Positions 10,901-23,800 of a stretch of 64,000 bases of DNA are shown here, one piece after another. The notes under the pieces are model-generated. The model searched no databases and had not been told where the DNA came from. It was given only the letters and a program-made list of their open reading frames with translations. Made by a program: the position numbers and the translations under genes. Each line of letters opens with the position of its first letter. Within the stretch, counting starts at the first letter, position 1. The stretch comes from Acridotheres tristis. Its lineage: Eukaryota > Chordata > Aves > Passeriformes > Sturnidae. The stretch is from assembly GCA_037013685.1 (NCBI GenBank), contig CM072889.1, positions 5,899,976-5,963,975 of the forward strand, written 5' to 3'.

Positions 10901-13900
10901 AGAAATTCACCTCATGTGCACAGCACTGACAGATTCTGCCTCAGTGAAAGGTGGGGAGCTTGGTTGTTGGCTGAGTGTGAAAATGAATGTGTGTTATATG
11001 AATGTGGCTTCTGTGGTGACAGCCCCTAGCTGTCCCTCCCCACTTCCAATCCCATTCCATTATCCCTCCCCACTCCCAATTTTGTCTTCTGGAGTAGTCA
11101 GCACAGTGCTAATTATCTTGAGCCAAACCCATATAAGTATTAAGGTACCAAAGAATTAGAATACTTGTATTTACAAAAGTGAAAGTAATTAGGCAAATCC
11201 TCTAAAGATTTTGACTCAAATTTCAACATTATTTCTGCTGATGTCTCTGTTATAAAGTTTTCTTGGGGGCTTTTGTGGATATTACACTTCTAAATATCTA
11301 ACTGTGGCTGCCCTGCATGTTAGGGCATAGGATGAATTTCTGTTATGGATGTGCAATGTGAGAATATGGTAAATCTGTTGACAAGCAACATGCTCTAACG
11401 TAGATTCCCCATTAATAACCATTCAGTACCCAAGCCTGAGTAAATCCATTTTCCTGTTTGTTTTGTTATATGGCTAGGTCTTCAGGCTTTGTGCAATCTC
11501 CATTGACAGCACTTGCAGAATACAACAGCTTTAAGTCTTCACAATTTCAAATCAGTTTTCTCTCAAAGGTGTGATTTTTAAAAGGGAGTATATTCTTTTT
11601 TGCCTAATGCTATTGCTCTCTGTGTAATGGATAGAAGAAATTGAAATATCCTGGTTTATCCTTTGATTCTCAGCTGACGGGGAAACAAAACACCCATGAA
11701 CTGTTATGTGAAAATGGTTCCTGGGGAAATAGAGTCATATACACTATTTTTTTTCCTGTTCTGAGAAAAATCCCCAAGTAATTTGTCCAGGTCGTTCTCT
11801 ACAATCAGCACAGCTCCTGACATGAGTTCCTTTCCCCCAGGCAGGGGACACAGTAACTCATTACTGCTGCAGGACTCTTCCTCAATGATTTAGTCAAGTT
11901 GCTGTCTGACTGATTGATTCACACAGCTTCCTCACATACACTTCCTTAATAACGTGACAGAGTTCTAGATCGGCAGATTCTCCCTTTCTAGCAGAATAAT
12001 CCTGTGTCTTTCTGCAGCATGCAGGCTGCTGGAAAAAGCTTCTGGGTCTGGACAAGCAGTTTGAAAATACCTTGGCTGCACGACAGAGCCCTGCTGGCTG
12101 AATCTCCACGCTATCTTCCAAGGAGATTGCCGTGGTAGTGCAGATAGCCTATTTCAAACCTTCTCTGCTTCTCTCTAACTGAGGTGCAAAAACACTTTTT
12201 CAAAGGCAGACATAAAAGCTGTCAAACAGAAAACAGACCACTGAGGTATGAGAGAGAGCACCTCCCAAGTCATGGATCAGTAGCCAAGAGCATATGTGCA
12301 AATCAACACACATTTAGGAGCAATTTGTACAAAATGCCCACAAATGTCACCTTCTAGAAGCAGTCACTGCTCCTGGTCTGCCCACTCTGCACCCGGTTTC
12401 ATCAGCCCAGGAGTCCTCATGCCACTGCATCACTTCATGCACAGCCACTAGCCCAGTCTGCTCTTTGCCCTTCCTCCATTCTTCTCCATTCTGTTTTCAC
12501 CTTTTGCCTAGTTATCAGTTTGTATCTCAGCACATATCTTTGAATTTTCTGTTCTTTATCAGCAGCCTTCTCCCTCATGGCCAATTTCTATTTCATGGCA
12601 ATATGCAGAAAGTGGATATATAGGTAAAAGAGCTAATTAGGAACTTTGAATGGAGTCTCTGCAGACCCAAATTCTGTGGTTAGGTTTAAAAGGGGTTTTT
12701 GTCTCTTGAATATAAATCTGACAATATATAAACTTTCATAGCATCTTAAATCAGAGCACAGAAAGAATCTGTTTCCTTTAAAAACAACAGAGTTATTTTT
12801 AGCTATTCTAAATAGGGGATTGGGCAAGATGACCCTAATTTCCAACTTAAATCACGCTGTAATATTTATACATTTGGGAGAGAAAATTCCCTTCTGAGGA
12901 TCTCTTATCTTGTTACTGTAATAAATCGTGACAAATTCATCTCTTCTGGTTCATTCCTGTTGTAGTTCTGTCTGAGAAAAGACAAATTAAAAAGTTCCCA
13001 TGTTTCACAAACAAACTGTGAGGTGGGACTGGGAATGCTGTAATACCAAGTGTGCAGAGTGGGTCTTGCAGCAATTAATTAATTTGGACGGAGTCATTTT
13101 GACAGGTCCTAGCAGAGGTGAACATGCTGTGGTGCAAACTCTCAGTATTATTGTATAACTCCTTTTTTTTTATATAAAATGTGCAAGAGGGAGTGGTTTG
13201 TTGTTTGGAAATGGCCATTCTAGCAGGTAGATATTTCCTCCTACAGTTTAACAGTATGTCTCAGAGTACCTTTCCAAAAACATTTGAACAGCATCTAGGA
13301 ACTCAATACTTTTATTCCTATTAAATTAATTATTTCTGTAATGTAATCATTCGAGGTATGGGCAGGGGTCAGGTATCCAGTCTTCTGAAAACACACAAGT
13401 GAAAATCATTGTCTGAAATAAATGCTAGTTACATAAAGCATGAGACATAGACTTCATAAAAATTTCAATGTTATAACACAGTTAAAGAACAACATTGTGT
13501 TATTTATGAATTTTTCAGTTCAGTGACTGATCAAAAAACTATGGGAACAATCCTTTGGAAGGGTTCCCTCCATAAATATTTTTTCTCAAAAACAAATTTG
13601 AAGTCTCCATTTATTGTTTTTGAGATTTTTTTTACTCCATTTTTAATTGAAATATTTTCATATTCTAAATTATTCTAAAATTGAAGGTTCAAATGCTCTA
13701 TTTATAACATGTTAACAGCAATGATTTCAATTATCCAGTGGCACCTTTCCATGGCTATCACTTCTTCCACCATAATTGTCAACAAATATTTTGTATGCAG
13801 CATGGATCAGGATATTTAACACTTTTCTAAATTGTGCCATCTCTTCCATGTATTTATTGCAGGAAGAGTATCAGATTATAGTCACTAATATGAGCCAGCC

Positions 13901-15580
13901 AAAAATTTGGGGTTTTGCTCCTTCCTACATTTACCCTGTTGTGTCACTTCCCCCATTTCAATACAAAATCTCTGCAATTTCAGAATAAAAATAGAAGTAA
14001 ATTTAAAACAATAGAGGCTTTTGTGGGAGACTAATTTGTGTGATCTATACTTTAATTGTAATAAAAGTAGATTAGAGATGGTGGGAGGTGGCATTGGAAT
14101 TACTTTCTCTTCAGAATTCTGCTATCTGGAGCCTACAGAGAGTCACTTTTGAAATACTGTGGGGAAAAAAAAAAAGAAAAAAAGAAAAATACCCCTGACT
14201 AGAAAAGATTATTCATATATTCTCTTTCTAGTTTTCCTCAGCATTTTCCTGAGCTCTGATTCTGAAAATAAGTCCATTGGTGATGAGCAATTGCACTATG
14301 CATCACTTGTTGGTCTAAATTCTCTCCCTTTTAAAAAATTTTCTTTTTGTCCTTCTGGTTCTTTCCTTCATCCCACTGGGAGGAGAATCAATGAGCAGCT
14401 ACGTGGAGCTTATTTGGGCTTAAACCACATTAGCAGAAATTTCCTATAGCTGAAGTAGGGTGGCCAGGTTTGTTCCATGATGGTTCAGTGCAGTGGCTGA
14501 GTGGATAGAGGGGGATGCAGGATATTGTTCTGTGTCATTTCTGACCTCAGATCCCAGTATTTTTCTGCTTTATTGCAGTGTAATTGCTGTTGTAACTGGG
14601 ACATTGTCAATTAATCCTTGCACTAATGCAGCAAAAACGGAAGCATTTTCATTTCTTTGCAACAATATTTCTTGAACTTCCTTAAGCAGGGCTTCTCTTA
14701 TCATTATCGTTTATTACTCTCTTTTCCTCTCCCTTCTTCCCACTTTCATAATCCCTGAAGCACCTGTGCTTTTTATTCCTGGCAACGGCTCTACTCAGCT
14801 GGGGCAGAGGGAGGAGAACGAGTTAAAATTACTGAGGCCAGTGTTGGAGGACAAAGCTGTTCTCAGTAAGTCTGAGGCAATATGGTTTTTGTGACTCATT
14901 TATGACCACTAAAGAGCTGTAAAACACAGTCTGAAGAGCACTGTCTAGGAACTCATCTAGAAACTAAGGTGAGATATACTTGGCTAAATCCACTATGAAC
15001 AGTCCCAGACTTGGGCCCAATTGCGTAAAGTCTTGGTTCAACATATTCTTAAGCTAAAATTTTCATAAACATCACTAAAATGCTGGCCCGAAATGTCAGC
15101 CTGAAATATCACCTGGTCTTTCAGTGCCATCACTATTTTGTATCAGATTGTGTTGACTTTCATATCTCAGTAACAACATATATGCTATTCTCATTTGTCT
15201 GCAAGGCAAGAGAAAAACGAGTTCGAAGTAAGACAAACAAAAGCATTTGCCCTTGCAAAGAACACAGCAAAGAGACAATCAGAAAACAAACACATTTAAA
15301 ATTAATGTTTATATTTGATTGGAAAAGGCTGACCTTTATCACATTGGCATGTATTTTTCCCTAATCTGCAAAAAAGCAGAACAGTGACTGGTGAGAGAAA
15401 GATCTAATATATCAGAGAATTTACTTTTAATTTTCATATACTGTTTTATTCTATTTTTTTTTCATTTTATCACTTCTGTTTTTCAACCTGCCATTCAATT
15501 AATTTCATCTTTCTGTATTATATGTGATGAGACAGCATATGAGTTACTGAGTAATTTCTGTGTAATCTACTGCTTTGGCA
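1920..15580. other. Long AT-rich stretch without a recognised gene
   Basis: Nothing here is supportable as a gene or known element. Visible minor structure: a degenerate ATCT/TTTA tetranucleotide patch near 2566-2610; A13 at 4919-4931; a purine-rich segment at 5635-5790; two and a half tandem copies of an 11-mer at 6974-7001; A17 at 8131-8147; and an A-rich run at 14161-14188. GC-richer islands at 6890-7180 and 12000-12120 contain open frames on both strands, but none resembles a known protein. Such islands without repeats can be ancient decayed elements or regulatory DNA; I cannot tell which. Confidence 0.5.
6974..7001. repeat. Short tandem repeat of an 11-mer (2.5 copies)
   Basis: The unit CTGCAGAGGAT is present twice in a row at 6974-6995 and a third copy begins at 6996. 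This is a local replication-slippage duplication. Confidence 0.8.
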
Positions 15581-15584
15581 TAAC

Positions 15585-15908
15585 ACAGATATTTCTGGGC
15601 TTGGCCACCCAGACAGTTTTTTACCCATTGAACTGTGCACCCATTCAAGCCAGTTTCTTCAGGAGAAAGCTGTGGGAAACAGCTTTACTGAGGTCTAGCT
15701 AGACATAGCCCCAGCCTTTCCCTCTTCCATTAAGTGGTCCCCTTGTCACAGAGGGAGATCAGGCTGCTCCAGCAGGACCTGCCTTTTGTAAGTCTGTGCT
15801 GGCTGGGCCTGGTCCCCCAGTTGTCTTGATCTGGTCCATGATCTTCCCTGGCACCGAGGTCAGGCTGACAGACCTGAAGTTCTCCCCTTTTTGTTTGCCA
15901 GCTTCCAT
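15585..15908 (-). pseudogene. CR1 LINE ORF2 reverse-transcriptase fragment, decayed
   Basis: Read on the minus strand this is a piece of the CR1 non-LTR retrotransposon polymerase. Visible family motifs, in protein order, are a run resembling NYRPVSLTSVPGKVM (15840-15880, partly frameshifted), then RPSQHRLTKGRSC and LISLCDK at about 15740-15815 (family: QHGF-KGRSCLTNLISFYDK), then LDLSKAVSHS at about 15675-15706 (family: LDFSKAFDTVSH, the RT motif A containing a catalytic aspartate), then LLKKLA and a stretch matching the VKNWL-GRAQ region near 15590-15650. At least one single-base deletion and several stops separate these blocks, so no functional enzyme can be made. Both ends of the element are missing: there is no endonuclease domain and no 3' tail, so it is an internal relic. 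The motif order fixes the orientation firmly. Confidence 0.8.
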
Positions 15909-15919
15909 CAAAAGAAGTC

Positions 15920-16920
15920 ACAGATGACTCCTGTGCTCAGTCTACATCCATCTGTATTTTCTTTTCTTATTCTGGTATCATAAACTCTGCTGGGGCAGAC
16001 ACAGGACAGGGATTTTTTTCTGGCTAAGCTACATTCCCCACACCAGATTTCTAATGTGTGACTAGAACTGTTCTTGTGATAGGACACTGCCCACAGTATA
16101 AAATGTCTTGCCAAAATACAAGGCAGAAACTGCCCAGTCACCCATAGTCTACTCCCTAAATCTACGGAGCAAAGGCATTTCTGGAGTAGCTTTCCTTGCT
16201 CAAGTGAAGATCAAAAGGCAGACAAAGGCAGATAAAGATTAAGAATACTCCCGAGGGAAAGACCAAAAAGTGCACTCGGCTGAATGAATAGATCTCAAAA
16301 TTTAAGGTAATGACTTAAGAAGGAAAGACATTGTCCCTCAAGCTATCCATATGGAAAAGTATAAGTAAAGAAAGTTCCCACGGGATTGTCTAATTTTCAG
16401 GGTATCAGAATTCCTGCAAACCCGGGAGAAAACAATTGAATTTCAATGATATAATTAAATATAAAGACATTAAAATAAAGAACAGACATGACCAGCTCAA
16501 CAAAGTATTTTTTCTGAAAGAAGTCTACAGTCCCATATGGGCAATAAATCTCAATTTTTTTTCCTTCAATATTTTTTTGCCTAATTGATTGTATAGTTTT
16601 CAGTCCACCATTATGGTCAATGGGATTCATGTCCTAAGACTGTCAACTTAGAAAAGTAAAAGACAACATCTTCATGTGATGAAACATACTATAAGCAATC
16701 ACTCTAAGATAACAGCTCAGTCACATTTATTATCTCCAAAATATTACAAAGATGCAGTCTAAATTTGATTGATGTTAAAGGGAGGGGAAACGTCCTTCCT
16801 CTATCAATTTTTAGGCAGTGACAATAGGGATAGCCTTTATTTACTCTTGGAATAATTAAACTTTAAAAAACTGATAAACATGATGGAGAAAATGTATTGA
16901 CTTTAAATTTACCAGTGGAT
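15920..16920. other. Unassigned sequence between two CR1 copies
   Basis: AT-rich non-coding sequence. No tail or other part of either neighbouring CR1 copy can be followed into it. Short open frames on the minus strand (about 16000-16600) show no family resemblance. Confidence 0.45.
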
Positions 16921-16924
16921 ATCA

Positions 16925-17068
16925 CAGAGATTAGAAAAGTCTTCAAGATGATTAAGGATTGGAGCAGCTGTCACAGAAGAAGAGGCTGGGGAAGATGGAA
17001 CTTTTCAGCCTTCAGAAGAGGACAGTCACAGAGATCTTCCTCTTGAGTAAGAGTAACTGATGGAGAGG
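16925..17068 (+). mobile_element. CR1 LINE 3' region, upstream half (split copy)
   Basis: The words AAGGATTGGAGCAGCTGTC, AAGAGGCTGGGGAAG, TTCAGCCTTCAGAAGAGGACAG and CAGAGATCTTCCTC follow the order of the CR1 sequence that leads from the end of ORF2 into the 3' untranslated region (family: ACTGGAGCATCT, AGGAAAGGCTGAG, TTCAGCCTGGAGAAGAGAAGG, GGGAGACCTCATC). It breaks off at 17068, exactly where an LTR begins, and resumes at 17705. The CR1 is 5'-truncated near 16925, the usual fate of LINE insertions. Confidence 0.8.
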
Positions 17069-17704
17069 TGTCTTGGCTTGCAAAGATGGATGTAACCAAA
17101 AGTATGTATTCTATTACCATCTGTTCAAACCAGGTAGGGCAGTGTTCTTTATCTTTTCCACAACCCATCCTTTCTCCAGAAGATATTGTCTGTTAATGGG
17201 CCATTCAGTCCCACTGCATGACTGATAAAATTACATCCTCCCATTGGGAGATGCTCTACCTAGGGGGAGGAGCCAAACCTTTCCTACCTAGAAAAAGCCT
17301 GAGATTTGGAACACCAAAGCAGCCTTTTTCCATTGAATTCCAGAGGAAAAGTGGACCTTTTCACATTATCACTGGACCTTCAGAGGAAAACTGCACCCTT
17401 CTACAGGACCACTGCTTCAACTGAACTAAATCTGTCATCCAGGAGGATGCAGCCACCTGCTGTTACCAACACCCTGACTGTCAGGTTGTATTCTGATTCT
17501 GTCAGTGGTTTTTTGGGTTTGTTTTTTGTAATACTGTATTTCTATTTTAATTTTTCCTTGTAAAGAACTGTTATTCCTATTCCCATATCTTTGCCTAAGA
17601 TCTCCTTAATTTCAAAATTATAATAATTTGGAAGGAGAGGGTTTACATTGTCTATTTCAAGAGAGGCTCCTGCCTTTCTTAACAAACACCTGTCTTTCAA
17701 GACA
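17069..17704 (+). mobile_element. ERVL-type solo LTR inserted into a CR1
   Basis: A 636-bp element starts with TG (17069) and ends with CA (17703-17704), interrupting a CR1 copy whose two halves lie immediately outside. It is flanked by AGAGG (17064-17068) and AGGGG (17705-17709), a 5-bp target-site duplication with one mismatch, the size typical of class III (ERVL) elements. Internal landmarks I recognise from songbird LTRs include the GGGAGATGCTCTACCTAGGG block near 17245-17265, the GAGGAAAACTGCACCC block near 17380, a T/G-rich run at 17505-17535 followed by GTAATACTGTATTTC, and a 3' end with TCCTGCCTTTCTTAACA. No primer-binding site or internal retroviral genes follow, so this is a solo LTR. 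Open frames inside it (17218-17563) are incidental. The element is certain in structure; the family label is from memory. Confidence 0.85.
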
Positions 17705-17985
17705 AGGGGAAAAAAGAAGGTAACACTGGACTTTCAGTGTTGCACAGTGAGAGGACAAGAGGCAATGGGCACAAAGTAAAATACAGGAAATTCCAGTTAA
17801 ACATAAGAAAACACTTTGTCACTATGAAGATACTCACACTCTGGAACAAGGTGCCTAGAGAGGCTGTAGAGTCTCCATTCTTGGAAACCCTAAAAATTTA
17901 AACTGGTCTTGTTCCCAAGAAGCCTGTTGTAGCTGGGTGGTCTCCAGAAGGGCCCTCTCACGGCAGGCTATCCTGTGATTCTCTG
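17705..17985 (+). mobile_element. CR1 LINE 3' region, downstream half with 3' end
   Basis: This continues the CR1 interrupted at 17068. Diagnostic blocks in order: GACAAGAGGCAATGGGCACAAA, then ACAGGAAATTCCA, then AAGAAAACACTTTGTCAC, then CTGGAACAAGGTGCCTAGAGAGG, then GTAGAGTCTCCATTC, then GGTGGTCTCCAGAAGGGCCCTCTCAC. It ends with GTGATTCTCTGA (17975-17986), a diverged form of the CR1 terminal octamer repeat. Many substitutions relative to the family pattern indicate an old, inactive copy. Confidence 0.88.
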
Positions 17986-17989
17986 AGCT

Positions 17990-20845
17990 GAGACATTTGT
18001 TTCAAACCAATTACTTTCACAGCATTGTTTTATCAATGACCTATACTGTTCAGCTTTGCTACAGCTGTATTTGCATGAGTTGTCTCATAAGCAGGAAATG
18101 ACTCCTAAAATCTTTCTGGTCCCACACAAGTTTTTTCTGTTCCATGTCCTAGAAACATTATTATGGCAAAGTTTTCAAAAGATTGACAAAAGGATGGTAG
18201 GTTTTGTTTACTTTCAGATGGTGCTTCTGAGAAGTTGGAACTATGCATGCTTCTGACTCCTTTTATTTTAGGGCAATTTCAAATGTAATTGTTTTCTAAT
18301 AAAAGTGTACTATTCGTTTAAAAAATTGTTTTTCAAAAACTTAAATTTTCTCTGAGAATATTTCTGGTTGATAACTTTTATTTTAACCTGCCCTTGACAT
18401 ATTTTTTTTTGCTTTCAGCACTGTATTTATCTATTTTCTATCACCTTACAGGATAAAGTCTGAATCTAACATTCCTTGGTATATACTCATCCAGTGTCTA
18501 CTGGGAAGAACCCAATACCCTAAGTGCCTTCAGAGAAAAAAATTAATAGTGGTAACAGTGAGAAAGTTGATGCTTTACAAGTAAATTTTCCAAAATGCTG
18601 GCATTTATTTGCCAGAGATTTTGCAAGTACCAGCCCTATCTTCTGTCATATGGTATACTCTTGTGTTTAATGCAGATTCTACTGAATATTAACCTAAGTA
18701 ATTATTTCTAAAGTCTTATTAAGATAAGCTATAAATTTTTATTTGTGGAGGACCTTAGAAATAGGAACAAGAACTCATTTTTCTAATTCATGGGAGAGAG
18801 GAAACAGCTCTTATTGTTCCTGCAGTTCCTGGTCTGAGAGGAGGCTCTGGCCTTTTCAGAAATTTTCCTTTGCTCTTTTCTTTGCTAGCCTGTCCTCCAC
18901 ATACTTTCTTGTTTTTTTCTTCAACATTTCTTGGCCTGCCTGTATATTACATGAATACAATTACATGAATATAATCTGTCCTCAGGACAATGGGAGGTCA
19001 CCTTACCCCTACTCTCTTAGAAAAATCCATACGAACTGGCTGAAGACAAAAATAGTCCTTGGAAGTGTGTGTCATTAATTCTTGCTCAGACATGCAGACT
19101 CAACAAGAAAATGGGCCTTTTTTAAGCAGACTATGAGCTTGGATTGCTGTAATATTGCAGTATGATCAGCATATGTGCACTTCTGTCACATGCAATCTAG
19201 AGTAAAAAGCTTAGCTTATCTTTATTGCTACCTGAGGGGCTGGGTGGGTAGGGATAAAGAAAAGAGGAAAGGGTAAGAAAAGTACAGTTAAAATACAACT
19301 AATATATGGAGTAGGTTATATAGAAGGGGTTGAGACATAAAAAATATATATTTAACAATGGCAGTACATAAGTTTTGCTCAATCAACTACCTTGATTTTA
19401 ATAGCAGGGCTTTTTTTTCTGGACTCAGCATTGTTTACCATCAAGAATCTATTCAGACATCCACAGCACATGTTAAAGTACATACTAAAAACTGGCCATT
19501 TGACTCTTGTATGGCTTATTTGACTTATAAAGATGTACATGAAAACACAGAAACCTGGGGTGAAATCCAACCTTATTGATCAGGCCTTTTAAAGTCCTTT
19601 TTAAACTTGATTGGCTGACAAATTTCTTTTAGGCTCCCTGGAAATGGATTAATTTTGTTCGTAGTGGTTAAAAATAAGGTAGGCTATGAAATTTCTGTGT
19701 GTACTTTGCCAATTCAATGCAAGCATTACACTGAAATTATCTTTGGGATGTCAATCCTCTTGGCAGAATTTAATAGGGATACTTGATTAATTGTACTCTA
19801 CTACATATCAATGAAAACAGCAACATTCTCATCAATTTAATAGAGAATTGAATTATGCCAACTACAATTGAGATGTCCTAGGTACCACCAAAAATTAAAT
19901 ACTATCTGTGAGTGGGAATCAATGCTTAAAACATCACTGTCATTGGCATTAAGTGCTACCTAATGTGAATCAGAAAACTGATGGCCCAGGGTAGCTAAAC
20001 ACTTGAGACTGGGACATGTGTGCTGTTCTGTCTCTGAAATGTTCAGCAGACTCAGATCAGACTCACAGCTCCCCTAAGGGACAGCAGCACTGAGCTGAGT
20101 AGCATGAGCTGCCCATTCCCACTGGGCTTCCTGCAGCCCACTGCAGTGCCAGCTTCAGCCAAATGTGCTTGAAGTGACCATGCCCAGGGAGATGCCACAG
20201 TGAGCTCTGCAGAGCTCCATGAATCACTCCTGATGGCACAGGATGTTGGTGAGAAGGGCACAAATGGAGAAGCAGGAGTCCAGGTGATTTCTACTACTTC
20301 CATCCTTGTGGTGGAGCCCAGGGGCACTTGTTATTTATATTTGTTGGCAGGAAATTTTTTATGCTGGCAAAGAAATACTGTACTTGGAGATTTTATAATG
20401 CCAAGAAAGAAGCAAACTGAGTAAGAGAGCAGAATTAGTGTCTGGGCACTACTCTTTCATCCTCTAAAAGGTGTATGCTTGGCTGACATCTACATGATTT
20501 AAACAGTACAGGTTTCAGTCTTGGATAAAAATTAAAATGGATGAATTTGTGCCCTGGCACAAGAACATATGTTCTCCCTTTGATCTGTTGCCCCCCACCA
20601 AGAGTATGATGGACATGAATCCTTATGACACACAGGAAATAAGATTAATGCTTCTAAGTGACTACAAGTTGGTTTTGGGCAGAATATATTGTTTGCTCTT
20701 CTAGGTGACAACAGCCTTGATACTAAAGCTAGGTTAGCAAAAACTATGACAGGTGCTTGACCCTTGTAGACATGAGGACCCGATTTTATTTTAATTTCCA
20801 AAATAATGACTAACTTTTGGCTCTCAAAGCATATATGTGTCACAA
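17990..20845. other. Unassigned sequence
   Basis: AT-rich and non-coding. A GC-richer island at 20040-20330 has overlapping open frames on both strands but no recognisable protein. No repeat family is identifiable by eye. Confidence 0.45.
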
Positions 20846-20850
20846 AAAGA

Positions 20851-20894
20851 TGAACTGAGGTCCCTTTTCAATCTCATAGTCTATGATTCTATGA
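20851..20894 (+). mobile_element. CR1 3' tail, severely truncated copy
   Basis: About 44 bp match the very end of CR1: a GAGGTCCCTTTTCAATCTC segment followed by the terminal CTATGATTCTATGA repeat. Nothing recognisable as CR1 lies upstream, so it is an extreme 5' truncation, a common outcome because CR1 reverse transcription starts at this tail. Confidence 0.75.
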
Positions 20895-23800
20895 ATTGTG
20901 GCTTGAGAGGTTTGCCTATGAATTTTCCAGTTTGTTCATCCTGCTGGCATGTGATATGTACACAATGAGGTTTAGCTATATCAGGCATGTAGGATAAATA
21001 TTATTTGACATCTTTGTATTTACTAACTACTTTGATCCTATATTTTTTTTTTGTGATACAATCTCCCGTGCAGTAGCCATGTAGCCTGAGTTTAAAGAAA
21101 TTATAAAATTTGTCATTCTCCCTAAGGATTATATTCAATGACAGGTTTTACATCTGTTTGTGATAGTTTCCAGTGGTTTGGAATTTCTAGGTGATAGGGC
21201 TAGTTTACACATAGAGTCCACTTGAATACACTTGAAATGAGAGAAGAGCTTTTTTTGTCATGCTGAAGCTTTCAACCCAGAATCTCAAACTACTTGTAAA
21301 TGATTTAAACAATGAAAATGTAATTTAGCTTTGATTGCTAATCTCTCTGTAGGAACTAGAAGCTAATCTCCAGAATCAGAGCAGTAAACAGAGGTGAGCT
21401 GAACCTTGAAGCTGAGTGCTGTTTCTTGCTTTTAATAACTTTTGTTTTCCAGTAAAACAGATTTGATAGAAAAGGATTGGACAGGCCCCCACTGGCTGCC
21501 TAGAGTGTCTTACAGCAATATAAGGTTTTGCATTAAAATGCTCTTTTCTTCAAGAAACAATCTGCCAGTGGGTCTCAGTGTGACAGATATATGCGCAGGC
21601 AAGAATGTCTCAGTACCGAGCTTTTGACTGCATTACCATGTTTAGTTCACTGGATGAGTAGATTTTTATTAGGAACAGGGGCCATGGATTATGCTTAGTG
21701 CTAGTGTTCATCATGGAGATGTGTCTTGTGCTGCATTCCAATGTGGGCATAGATATATCCCTCATGATTTCAGAGACTCTGAAAACCACTCCATATTTTT
21801 ACCAGATATAACCTGGTTGGGGTTTTTTCTTGCTATTTTTTTACTGAAAACTGAGCTGAAAAATCTCAATTCTTCTATCTTACAGAGCTATATAAAATAT
21901 TTGCATTTTACACATAGGTATTTTTACTCACTTCTCCTCTACCTTTCTTATTAAAAGATTATTTAAAAAAAAATATTTGGAGATTCAGACATCAGGGAAT
22001 AAAGTTTTCCTTTAATTTATGGTTGCCTGCTCCCTGATTACCTCAAGGAATAACTTTGTGAAAGAGCTTTGGTTTGTTATCTGATCCAGTAGCCTTTGTG
22101 CAACTGCCAGTTTAATGATGAAAATAACATTTTGCTCATTTGGACAAGATGTTAAAACCTTGTTACGGATGTAGCAGATTTTCAGACAGAAAAAGAGGAA
22201 GGCCTCTGTTTATATTTCTACCCTTTACCATGATCTCAGTTCAAGAAAGCACCTCTACAAGACAGGATATAAGAATGTGCTCAACATTAACTTTATTCTT
22301 GAAAACATACTAACACCAAAGCCTTCCAAGAGAAGAGGATATTTGTTTCATTTTTAGAAACAAATATCAGAGAGTGGGAGTGCCTGCTCTTCCATCAATT
22401 TTTAAATTTTTAAAACTTTTTGTATTCAAACTACCATTAGCCTATGAGTTCAAATATTTGGCTTTCATCCTTTAACTAAAAAAAGGTCCATTATGCCTAA
22501 AAAACCCTGAAAAAGCTCTTTAGTATCTGTGCACCCCAATATGATGTCAGGGATTTTATATTGCGTATTATAGCGGAGCAATTAACCTCATCATTGATCC
22601 AGGACAATTATACTTTTTTTATTATTATTTTACAAAAAAAAAGAAGTAAAAAGTAAAATTATGTTTGATAATGGGTATACTTGGAAGGTCTTGTAGAAGG
22701 TGTCGTAATTCCATCTATCATTCCAGAATCTAAGCTTTAATGAAATGTTGAGGAAATTGAATTTGCCAATTTTAGTTACATGCAACTTACTTATAATTGA
22801 TTTAGTGCTAATGCTGTATATCTCATGGAGAAGGCTGAAGGGTAAAGAATTTCTTATAATTCACCAAGGCTCTTTTTCTCCAGTTTTATTGTGCATATAG
22901 TATCTTTTTAAACACAGATACTTTGATTATTACAGCTGTACCAAGAGTATTGTCCAAGTACCACATGAAATGCTGTCTTATGCCTATAGATCTCTCTTCA
23001 TCAGATCTGGCTGTCAAAACTGGCCAAGTAATTGGGACAATTAAGGTGCCCCTGAGATATAATTATCCTTTATAACTTCTCTATATATTTAAGAAAAATG
23101 ATGATTGGCTCACAAAAACAGGTTCCCCACAGTACAATGAGAATGAGGATGCTGGAAAAGAACTGATCAACTTTAATATCCCCCACTTAAATAGTCCCTA
23201 AAATAATTTTAGACCAAACTCTTCCTTCTGTGCCAGTAACTTACCGCACAAAGCAACATTTTAAGTATGTGTAGACAAATAAATGAGGATGATCTCTGTT
23301 CAAAGCATCCTTTGGTGTATTAGATCCTGGTAATGGCTCTCAGTTGCTAGTGTGAGGAAGATAAATGTGACAGCTGTTTTCCCATGCCCCACTGACTCAC
23401 TATTCATCTAGTTAAGTACATAGACAGTCCTCTGAGATCCTCTTCTGCCCCACAGCTCCTCTGAGGCTGAGCAGCCTTATTCCCACTGCCACAGAGCAGG
23501 AACTGCTTTAGACAAACAGAACATCTTACCCTCATTATCTGGGCAGTTAATGGAGGAGAGGCTGGATGCTTCCCCCAGGTCTGGCAGGACCAGGACCACT
23601 CACGAGGCCCCAGGGGCAGGACTGTGGCTGCCATGAAATCACCAACATCTGCAACAAGGCACAAAAATGGCCCTTGGCCACAAATGTCCAGGGCTCCTCA
23701 GACATTTCATTGTCCAGCCCAGAAATTTTATTCTTCCTCCCCTGCATATCCATCTGGTTATAAATTATAAAATTAAAATTAAAAAGTTTTACTTGTTTTA

